DNA from: Candidatus Bathyarchaeota archaeon
GTDB lineage: Archaea > Thermoproteota > Bathyarchaeia > 40CM-2-53-6
DNA: 11,599 nt
Reading direction: 5' to 3'
Assembly: GCA_005888695.1 (NCBI GenBank)
Contig: VBBH01000200.1
Span: 1-11,599 of the forward strand
This document shows positions 6,447-11,599 of the stretch, piece after piece. Both the position numbers and the translations under genes were made by a program. The notes beneath the pieces were generated by a model. The model saw only the letters and a program-made list of their open reading frames with translations, did not search any database and had not been told where the DNA came from. Numbering within the stretch: the first letter of the stretch is position 1; every line of letters begins with the position of its first letter.

Positions 6447-7844
6447 TTACCCTAGCATAGCATAGACGATGTATATGTGATACACGGCGTAGGCGCCTAG
6501 GATGAAGGCTTGTAGTAAGAGGTTGTATGGAGCCAGTAGTACGTATATCAGGTAGGTGTTTAGTGCGATGATTAGTGTAGCGCTGATCAAGGCGAGGGTT
6601 GTGGTTAGGCGTTTGTTTACGAACTGTCCCATGAGGTCTTTCTTGGCTGTGAAGGTGATCAGTGGTATCATGGGTAATGCGATCATTAGGCTGAGGAGTA
6701 TTTGGCTGTAGACCAGCAGGGATAATGGGTCTAGACCTAGAAAGACTGCTACTGTGGTTGGGAAGACGTTGACGATTCTGGTAATGAATCTGCGGATGTT
6801 CTTGTTCACTTTTCTTCCAAGCATGCCCTCAAAGATTGCTTGACCGGCCAATGTTCCGGTTGCTGAGGAGGCCAGGCCGGAGCAGAGAAGTGTTATAGCG
6901 AAAACTACGGCCGCAATCGAGCCGTAGACGGGTATCATGATGCGATAAGCATCGTCCACTGTTGCTACGTTGCTGTATTTCGGATAGAGTGCGACAGCGC
7001 TGACTATTAGGATGGCCGCGTTGACGGCTCCGGCGATCAGAAAGACCGGGACGCTTTCGCGGATGTGAAGTGTGAGCAATCGCTTCTTTTCTTCACTGGA
7101 TCCGTCTGTCAGTCTGTTCTTGGTAAGGGCGGAGTGCACGTAGAGTGCGTGTGGCATCACGGTTGCGCCGATGATGCCGACTATCAGAGGTATGCTTGAC
7201 GAACCAAAGGATGGGGCGATAAAGGAGTGGGCAATCTGTGGCACGTTTAGGCCCGCTATGGCAATGTCATAGAGGAATCCGAAGCCGATTATCGATACGA
7301 ATAGCATGAAGAAGTATTCTATTGCTCTGAAACGACGCGTGGTTAGAGCGAGAAGTATCAGGACGTCGGCGGCTCCGAATAATGATGCGTAGAAGAGTGG
7401 GACGTTGAAGAGTATGTTCAGTGCGATGACTGTGCCTAGGTATTCAGCGAGATCGGTTGCTGCAGCTGCTGCTTCAGCGCCAATCCAGTTCAAATAGATG
7501 TCACGTTTGGAATGGAGAGATTCTCTGACGTTTTCAGCGAGGCTCCTGCCTGTTGCTATGCCGAGTTTTCCTGAGAGGTACTGAAGAAGCATGGCCATTA
7601 GATTGGCCAGCCAGACAGTCCAGAGCAGACCGTAGTTGAAGGCGGCGCCGGCCCCAATGTCTGTCCCGAAGTTTCCCGGGTCCATGTATGCCATGCTGGT
7701 GATGAGTGCTGGGCCCATGTAGGCGAAGAGTGAACGATAACCTGTGCCACCTCGTTTCGTCTCCAGCGTTTGTTCTACTGTTAGAGCGGCTTCTGGCCGG
7801 ACTTGTCCGTCAACTGCATCTTTCTTGCGAGAGAGTAAGCGCAT
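6447..7844 (-). CDS. mntH: Nramp-family divalent metal transporter (Mn/Fe importer)
   Basis: The 465-residue protein is a full-length Nramp transporter with 11 or so hydrophobic helices. Helix 1 carries the diagnostic DPGN motif at residues 55-58, and helix 6 the A-x-x-MPH motif (Met230, Pro231, His232). Asp55, Asn58 and Met230 are the metal ligands known from this family; the methionine marks selectivity for Mn2+/Fe2+ over Mg2+. It moves metal into the cytoplasm coupled to protons. The polar N-terminal 35 residues precede helix 1. The start ATG at 7842-7844 is about 32 bases from a TATA-like box, leaving a very short leader. An inverted repeat at that box suggests metal-dependent repression. 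The CDF-like gene follows downstream on the same strand, pairing importer and probable exporter. Confidence 0.95.
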   Translation of the reverse strand: MRLLSRKKDAVDGQVRPEAALTVEQTLETKRGGTGYRSLFAYMGPALITSMAYMDPGNFGTDIGAGAAFNYGLLWTVWLANLMAMLLQYLSGKLGIATGRSLAENVRESLHSKRDIYLNWIGAEAAAAATDLAEYLGTVIALNILFNVPLFYASLFGAADVLILLALTTRRFRAIEYFFMLFVSIIGFGFLYDIAIAGLNVPQIAHSFIAPSFGSSSIPLIVGIIGATVMPHALYVHSALTKNRLTDGSSEEKKRLLTLHIRESVPVFLIAGAVNAAILIVSAVALYPKYSNVATVDDAYRIMIPVYGSIAAVVFAITLLCSGLASSATGTLAGQAIFEGMLGRKVNKNIRRFITRIVNVFPTTVAVFLGLDPLSLLVYSQILLSLMIALPMIPLITFTAKKDLMGQFVNKRLTTTLALISATLIIALNTYLIYVLLAPYNLLLQAFILGAYAVYHIYIVYAMLG

Positions 7845-7870
7845 GAACTTATACGAGGGTTCGGTGGACT

Positions 7871-7880
7871 CGATATTTAA
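7871..7880 (-). promoter_or_regulatory. TATA box of mntH
   Basis: The minus strand reads TTAAATATCG, close to the archaeal box A consensus, centred about 32 bases before the mntH ATG. A start of transcription near 7850 would give a leader of only a few bases. Confidence 0.6.
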
Positions 7881-7899
7881 GTTAGCTGTCCCTAACTTA
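7878..7899. promoter_or_regulatory. Inverted repeat overlapping the mntH promoter, candidate metalloregulator operator
   Basis: TAAGTTAG (7878-7885) and CTAACTTA (7892-7899) form a perfect 8-base inverted repeat with a 6-base spacer. On the mntH strand it covers the region where TFB binds and the start of the TATA box. The half-site GTTAG/CTAAC recalls the DtxR/IdeR operator family, though the spacer is longer than the single base of the classical DtxR site. A further CTAACT lies at 7911-7916. No DtxR-type gene is in the window. Confidence 0.5.
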
Positions 7900-7961
7900 T
7901 TTCGGCGGTACTAACTCCCGCAGGGGTTGGAGCCTTCAGCCATAGCTTCGTTCAGCGGCTG

Positions 7962-8315
7962 ATGTTGAGTGTGAAGCCTGCGGCAAAGATATTGTTCTCG
8001 GGAATTTTGCCTCCTTACGGTATCAGCATTCTTGTGATGGTGCCTTTCGAATACTTGGAATCAAGAAAAACGATCAGAATTATGAAGAAATCCTACCAGG
8101 TCGGAGATGAGGTAGGGATGATGATCAATGCAGGACGGACGGAGGATGAAATCCGAGACTATCTTTCGAGTAGGATCATTGCGAAGAACCGCATGAGTAG
8201 ATGGTCTGGCAAGAATCCATCGGGAGGCAGAGAGAATGCTGTGACCCATACTCCTCCGCCTACGAGATTGAAAGCGCTGATTGTAGATCGGATTAGAAGA
8301 CCTGGCCCATTTTGA
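7962..8315 (+). CDS. Hypothetical protein (117 aa)
   Basis: The product begins with a hydrophobic stretch (about residues 7-27, 'AKILFSGILPPYGISILVMVPF'-type composition) that could be a membrane anchor, followed by a charged, probably helical region 'YLESRKTIRIMKKS...EDEIRDYLSSRI' (about residues 30-72) and a basic, Pro-rich tail. I do not recognise a family. It is divergent from mntH, with the mntH operator 63 bases before its start; no clear ribosome site is seen. The N-terminal two thirds look protein-like, the tail less so. It may be a genuine small membrane-linked protein or a chance ORF. Confidence 0.45.
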   Translation: MLSVKPAAKILFSGILPPYGISILVMVPFEYLESRKTIRIMKKSYQVGDEVGMMINAGRTEDEIRDYLSSRIIAKNRMSRWSGKNPSGGRENAVTHTPPPTRLKALIVDRIRRPGPF

Positions 8316-8340
8316 AAGGGAAGATCAAAGAAGGCCAAAC

Positions 8341-8347
8341 TTATATA
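8341..8347 (+). promoter_or_regulatory. TATA box of vapBC
   Basis: TTATATA is centred 27 bases before the vapB ATG at 8371, the exact geometry of a leaderless archaeal transcript; correspondingly no Shine-Dalgarno sequence precedes the ATG. Confidence 0.65.
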
Positions 8348-8363
8348 GTTATTACGTTATAAC
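8348..8363. promoter_or_regulatory. Inverted repeat before vapB, candidate autoregulatory operator
   Basis: GTTAT (8348-8352) and ATAAC (8359-8363) are inverted with a 6-base spacer, lying between the TATA box and the start codon. VapB or VapBC complexes generally repress their own promoters at such dyads. The short arms make this tentative. Confidence 0.35.
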
Positions 8364-8370
8364 CATCCTC

Positions 8371-8589
8371 ATGTCACGTGTGTTGACTGGGAAAGTAAGG
8401 AGAGTAGGGAATTCAATGGCAGTGATAATACCGAAAGAGCTGCTAGAAGAGTCAGGCGCAAGCGAAGGAGACACCATCAAACTCTCACTGGCGATTCCAA
8501 AGTCTATGCGTGAAAGGAAGTTGGAAAGTATTGCTGGGTTGGACCCGAAGGCCCGGCCGTTTGCAAGAGAGAAACGAGACCGGTTCTAG
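8371..8589 (+). CDS. vapB: VapB-type antitoxin, AbrB/SpoVT fold
   Basis: The 72-residue protein has the AbrB-like swapped-hairpin motif: 'GKVRRVGNSMAVIIPKELLEESGASEGDTIKL' pattern at residues 7-38, with the conserved V-G-N-S and I-P-K elements (12-15, 20-22) and 'EGD' at 32-34. The remaining C-terminal half is basic and would wrap around the toxin. It should bind DNA at its own promoter and neutralise the VapC ribonuclease encoded directly downstream. The gene is preceded by a well-placed TATA box and appears leaderless. Its TAG stop touches the toxin start without any gap. Confidence 0.88.
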   Translation: MSRVLTGKVRRVGNSMAVIIPKELLEESGASEGDTIKLSLAIPKSMRERKLESIAGLDPKARPFAREKRDRF

Positions 8590-9069
8590 TTGCTTCTCGA
8601 CACCAGTGCCATCATCGAAGTCTTGAGACACCCTAAGACTTCAAACGAGTTCAGATTGATCCAGAAACATGTCGGGGCGGAGGAGCTTTACGTGCTCATT
8701 GTTCAACTTGCCGAATTATCGGATTGGTGCATCGCAAACAATGCTCCCGTAAGGGAGAGGGTTGAGAGAGTGAGGAACATTGCAAACATCATTCCGCTCG
8801 ACGAAGACATTTGCCTGGAAGGGTCAAGGATCAAGAATGAGCGACGTAGGAAAGGCTTCGGAAATTTCGGTCTTCTAGACGGACTTCTGCTCGCCGCCGC
8901 TAGGTCAGTAGGCGAACGAGTACTCACCTTCGACCGGGACTTTGCCGAGGAGGAAGACTGTATCCTCGTTCCGTTTTCCCCAGTCCGTCCGTTGAAGGAG
9001 ATGAGAGGATTTGTCAAAGGGGTCTCTTCTAACGGAATCCGGGATGAGGACGAAGGCGAGGAACGATAA
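8590..9069 (+). CDS. vapC: VapC-type PIN-domain ribonuclease toxin
   Basis: This is a PIN-domain toxin expected to cut RNA using Mg2+ or Mn2+. The acidic active-site residues are all visible: Asp4 in 'LLDTSAIIE', Glu42 in 'VQLAELSDW', Asp97 in 'GLLDGLLLAAA' and Asp115 in 'LTFDRDF'. At 159 residues it is longer than the usual 130-140, because of a charged tail after residue 135. The start is TTG 8590, the codon immediately after the vapB TAG and in the same frame; any later start would lose the catalytic Asp4. Translation probably depends on ribosomes terminating on vapB. The target RNA cannot be inferred from sequence. Confidence 0.9.
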   Translation: MLLDTSAIIEVLRHPKTSNEFRLIQKHVGAEELYVLIVQLAELSDWCIANNAPVRERVERVRNIANIIPLDEDICLEGSRIKNERRRKGFGNFGLLDGLLLAAARSVGERVLTFDRDFAEEEDCILVPFSPVRPLKEMRGFVKGVSSNGIRDEDEGEER

Positions 9070-9114
9070 TTCTGATCGACTCGACCGGATGGATCGAATA
9101 CTTCGCTGATGGAT

Positions 9115-10023
9115 TCAGTCTGGTGCTTGAAATATAGCTAATGTAATGTTGGGAGGCGACCGCCTGCTGCACAATATCCGGGTTCCGTCAGGTGACCATC
9201 GAGGATTAGTAAATTCACCGGTAGCGTCGGTGATTTGCTGTACCCCGCTGCCGTCTCGATTCATTACAAAAATCTGGAAGGATTCATTTACACGGCGTGC
9301 AAAAACGACTCGCCTTCCGTCTGATGACCAGGCTGGCCATCCATCCAAGTCTGATGATCCGGAGAGATTCTGAAAGTCTACTGTGTCGACGTTCCTGATG
9401 AAGATTCGCGAAGCTCCCGCTTCTATCCGGCGGTGTAGGATGAATCTGTTGTCGGGGCTGAAGGATGCGTAGGTGTATCCGCCTCCGTTGGTGATTCTTT
9501 TCATGTCGGTGCCGTCGAGACGGATGGTCGCGAGTTCCATCTGTTCATCGATCTTTTCGCCGATGACTCTATTGTCGCTAGGGGTGTTCTTGCCTTTCTG
9601 AGGAGTGATGCTGAAGTGGGTTGTATTGAAGAGTACTCGGTTGCTGTCTGCAGACCACATGGGATGAATGTTTTCGCCTAGCCCCTTGGTCAACTGTTTC
9701 TCCTGAGTTCCATCAGGGTTCATGACGAAGATCTGGGAGGTGCCGTCCCGGATTGAGACGTACGCGATCTTTCTGCCGTCGGGAGACCATGAGGGCGAGT
9801 CATCCTCCCCTGGGCCGGTAGTTAGTTGCCGCATGTCCTTGCCTCCGTCGATTGAATCTGCGTCCATAACGTGGACTTTCAATCCTCCATGGCGGCTTGA
9901 GACTAGGAGGATCTGTTGTCCGTCGGGTGACCAGAACGGTTCATAGTCCACAACATGAGTGAACGGTTTGACGCGTCTAAGCGGGAACTCGCTAGGGTTG
10001 TCTTTGTGGGTGTCGGCTGGCAT
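9115..10023 (-). CDS. TolB/PD40-type beta-propeller protein
   Basis: The product (302 residues from ATG 10021-10023) carries six PD40/WD40-like blades, each marked by a W/F-S-x-D-x-x-x-I/V-L/V signature: FWSPDGQQILL, SWSPDGRKIAY, MWSADSNRVLF, SFSPDNRFILH, AWSSDGRRVVF and RWSPDGTRILC. This is the layout of a six-bladed propeller like the TolB C-terminal domain. Between blades, 'IFVMNPDGTQ' and 'IFVMNRDGSG' motifs repeat. It has no signal peptide, so is probably cytoplasmic and binds partners or ligands. The frame is open upstream to 10242, but those 73 residues are low in hydrophobics and lack protein character; a TATA-like box and an AGGAAGTG sequence sit ahead of the ATG at 10023. Function unknown; neighbours give no clue. 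Confidence 0.85.
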   Translation of the reverse strand: MPADTHKDNPSEFPLRRVKPFTHVVDYEPFWSPDGQQILLVSSRHGGLKVHVMDADSIDGGKDMRQLTTGPGEDDSPSWSPDGRKIAYVSIRDGTSQIFVMNPDGTQEKQLTKGLGENIHPMWSADSNRVLFNTTHFSITPQKGKNTPSDNRVIGEKIDEQMELATIRLDGTDMKRITNGGGYTYASFSPDNRFILHRRIEAGASRIFIRNVDTVDFQNLSGSSDLDGWPAWSSDGRRVVFARRVNESFQIFVMNRDGSGVQQITDATGEFTNPRWSPDGTRILCSRRSPPNITLAIFQAPD

Positions 10024-10055
10024 CAGAGTTACACTTCCTGAGTGCCGATTATGGC

Positions 10056-10064
10056 TTTTTAATT
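10056..10064 (-). promoter_or_regulatory. Putative TATA box of the propeller gene
   Basis: The minus strand reads AATTAAAAA, centred about 36 bases before ATG 10021-10023, giving a leader of around 10 bases. It supports the shorter start. Confidence 0.4.
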
Positions 10065-10424
10065 GATTAGGAAAGGAAAAATTTGGGGGAGATGGAAGTT
10101 GTGTCTCGTCCGTTCTCAAACTGGACCGGTACATGATTCTAGTGTTGTACTCGCGTGTGAGTGTGTTTCTGGGACTAATGTGCTTCCGGTTTAGGGTGCG
10201 TTGGTCTCCTTCCCTCATACCTGGGCTATTATCACGAAACAACCGAACATTCTCTGACTCATGTTCTGATCATATCCGTGTAATCCGTCCTATGCCATTG
10301 CATTCTTCAAATCTATCTTTCTCTAGTTTCACATACGATGATCATGTATTTTCTACAGTTTCTCTCTCAAATTTCCGGTAATCACCCCTGATCTATCTTT
10401 CGTCATCAATATTATCGGCCACCG

Positions 10425-10430
10425 TTATAA
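10425..10430 (+). promoter_or_regulatory. Putative TATA box of the small membrane-protein operon
   Basis: TTATAA is centred about 32 bases before the TTG at 10460, and a GAGAGGT sequence (10452-10458) lies directly before that start. Confidence 0.4.
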
Positions 10431-10459
10431 CGCGGCGAACTGAGACGGGACGAGAGGTC

Positions 10460-10765
10460 TTGACTGAGGAAGTTTTTGATGTCACGAAGCTACGATTGGA
10501 GACGTCGTTACGTCGATTCCGTGCCTTGGTTATTGGTGAAGTTGTCATAATAGTTGGGTTGGCTGCGATGTTGTCGGAGGAGTATCAGAATAATCAGTTT
10601 ATGCGGCAGTGGGTCCAGACGAATTTTTGGCCTGCGGGCTTTTTGTTGAATGGATATTTTGTGACGGCGGTGGCTGGGATGCTGGTTGGTATCGCGTTGG
10701 CTAGTTATCGTAATCGTCGGTCGCGCGACCAGGCTATCCTGGACGCCCTCAGGAGACTAATTTGA
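10460..10765 (+). CDS. Small membrane protein, two predicted helices (101 aa)
   Basis: The product has a charged N-terminal helix (residues 3-21), a hydrophobic segment at about 22-38, a polar loop with aromatic residues (Trp51, Phe56, Trp57), a second hydrophobic segment at about 59-82 and a strongly basic cytoplasmic end (YRNRRSRDQ, then LRRLI). I do not recognise a family. The start is TTG 10460 with GAGAGGT ending one base before it, which is tight spacing; no ATG is available near the N-terminus. Its stop overlaps the next start as TTGA, so the two proteins are probably made together, and a glycosyltransferase gene follows in the same direction. Confidence 0.65.
   Translation: MTEEVFDVTKLRLETSLRRFRALVIGEVVIIVGLAAMLSEEYQNNQFMRQWVQTNFWPAGFLLNGYFVTAVAGMLVGIALASYRNRRSRDQAILDALRRLI
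10751..10755 (+). promoter_or_regulatory. Ribosome binding site for the overlapping gene
   Basis: AGGAG six bases before TTG 10762-10764 supports translation from that start, inside the end of the preceding gene. Confidence 0.5.
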
Positions 10766-11136
10766 ATAGTCGGGAGCTGGAGATTCCGAGGAATGGACCG
10801 ATTAGTTCTCGTTTGATCGATCGGTTCCGGTATCGAGCATTACGGAAGAATGTCTGGCATGTTTTAGGCTGCGAGGAAAAAGGCCTCTTGTACGCCGTGA
10901 CGCACTACAAAGACACTGTACAAAGTAGGAAGCTGGTGATGTTACTGGTACGGATTCTAGGGAAGCTATCGAAGGCTATGGAGTCAATGATTGGACGCGT
11001 ACTGTTAGAGGGACGATCTGTAGCGGCTAGGTTTAGCGGATTGGCTATGTCCTGGGGCAACCAGGATGCAGTGGAGTGGTGTGATGATCCAGGGTATCAT
11101 TTGGCCCTTGGTCTCGGCGTACTTTTCCGACAGTAA
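10762..11136 (+). CDS. Unknown protein (124 aa), coupled to the preceding membrane protein
   Basis: The start TTG overlaps the preceding stop (TTGA), and AGGAG sits six bases upstream. The 124-residue product is basic in its first 30 residues, then contains a segment 'KLVMLLVRILGKLSKAMESMIGRVLLEG' type (about residues 57-85), probably an amphipathic helix pair, and a C-terminal part rich in Trp, Gly and His. No clear membrane helix and no catalytic motif are evident, and I do not recognise a family. The overlap with a two-helix membrane protein and the glycosyltransferase gene 108 bases downstream suggest a surface-polysaccharide or envelope role, which is inference only. Confidence 0.6.
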   Translation: MNSRELEIPRNGPISSRLIDRFRYRALRKNVWHVLGCEEKGLLYAVTHYKDTVQSRKLVMLLVRILGKLSKAMESMIGRVLLEGRSVAARFSGLAMSWGNQDAVEWCDDPGYHLALGLGVLFRQ

Positions 11137-11244
11137 GGAAATCTAAGATCGACAAGGGATGCTGGTAGTTATTGATAGGACTCTTATACGGTGGCTCATT
11201 TTGGACGATGAGACGAATATGCCCGGTCTAGGCTAAGATTCGTA

Positions 11245-11599
11245 GTGGCTAATTCCGCAGTTACCGTATTGAGTCTCGGATTATCATTATTGTTTGCCGT
11301 GTATGCTACACGGTATTATGCGTATTCGATTGTGACTTTGAGGAATTGGAAGCCTGTGGATCCACCGCCAGAAGAGGCTGCGTTTGTCACGATATTATTG
11401 CCGATCTATAATGAGCCGGCGCGATTGATCAATAGATTACTGAACGCTTGTGTCGGGACCGAGTTTCCACGATACGAAATCATCGTCGCGGATGATTCCA
11501 GTGATCCCGAGACGTTACGGGCGTATGATGCTTGGAAGGATAATCCTAGGGTGAAGATTGTTCATCGGGATACTCGTGAGGGGTTCAAGGGTGGAGCGA
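11245..11599 (+). CDS. Membrane-anchored family 2 glycosyltransferase, C-terminus outside window
   Basis: The frame is open from a stop at 11209-11211 to the window edge. From GTG 11245 the protein starts with a hydrophobic helix (about residues 5-22), then a short linker with PVDPPP, then a GT-A nucleotide-sugar binding fold: 'VTILLPIYNEP' at 48-58, 'YEIIVADDSSD' at 77-87 (the acidic residues that bind the nucleotide-sugar and metal) and 'VKIVHRDTREGFKGGA' near the right edge. This is typical of GT2 enzymes with an N-terminal anchor, such as cellulose synthase-like or lipid-linked sugar transferases. A TTATAC at 11184-11189 could be its promoter. GTG 11245 is chosen as the first start before the helix; TTG later in the helix is an alternative. 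Acceptor and donor cannot be read from this fragment. Confidence 0.88.
   Translation, partial: MANSAVTVLSLGLSLLFAVYATRYYAYSIVTLRNWKPVDPPPEEAAFVTILLPIYNEPARLINRLLNACVGTEFPRYEIIVADDSSDPETLRAYDAWKDNPRVKIVHRDTREGFKGGA

Larger units (their letters stand above)
10024..10459. other. Spacer between divergent genes, pyrimidine-rich on the plus strand
   Basis: I see no gene here. The upstream extension of the propeller frame and a rightward frame at 10133-10381 lack recognisable content. The region around 10300-10410 is rich in T and C on the plus strand, and ATCTATCTTTC occurs twice (10311-10321 and 10391-10401). It holds promoters for both flanking genes near its ends. Confidence 0.5.

Noticed and set aside
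10024..10242. Upstream 73-codon extension of the propeller protein
   Set aside because: Open frame, but the peptide is polar with no fold-like pattern, and a promoter-like box and a ribosome-site-like sequence lie just before ATG 10023.
10311..10401. Direct repeat ATCTATCTTTC, 80 bases apart, as a repeat array
   Set aside because: Only two short copies in pyrimidine-rich DNA; no regular spacing or further copies, so not CRISPR-like.

Overview
The window looks like a piece of an archaeal chromosome, most likely from the TACK side (Bathyarchaeia or Nitrososphaeria-like). The reasons are a pyruvoyl-dependent arginine decarboxylase, a single-domain KaiC/RAD55-type ATPase beside an archaeal winged-helix protein, small AbrB-type regulators, VapBC, AT-rich boxes 20-35 bases ahead of several genes with very short leaders, and many non-ATG starts. 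The lineage is an inference from gene families; no rRNA or tRNA was seen.

Left part (1-1240): a leftward surface or secreted protein with a signal peptide, cut by the window edge, preceded in the same frame by a 50-residue zinc-finger-like ORF, then about 380 bases with no convincing gene. Positions 1242-3399 hold a rightward regulatory cluster: an AbrB-like DNA-binding protein, then a tightly packed set of a three-helix membrane protein, a small NitrOD5-like domain protein, a winged-helix protein and a KaiC-like RecA-fold ATPase. A 16-base element occurs once before the AbrB gene and once before the membrane-protein gene, suggesting shared control. This cluster is the best candidate in the window for an uncharacterised signalling system.

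Middle part: a leftward surface protein with two tandem 95-residue repeats (3517-4233), whose apparent pilin-like leader is cut off by an in-frame TGA; about 750 bases of weakly coding or non-coding DNA; pdaD (agmatine synthesis); and, convergent with it, a leftward metal-transport pair, mntH (Nramp importer) followed by a CDF-like exporter with a ten-cysteine N-terminal tail. The mntH promoter carries a perfect 8-base inverted repeat at the TATA box, with half-sites like those of DtxR-family metalloregulators.

Right part: a hypothetical protein, a leaderless vapBC toxin-antitoxin pair, a leftward six-bladed TolB/PD40-type propeller protein whose true start is probably at 10023, a gene-poor spacer of about 435 bases, then a rightward set of a two-helix membrane protein, an overlapping unknown protein and the start of a membrane-anchored family 2 glycosyltransferase cut by the right edge.
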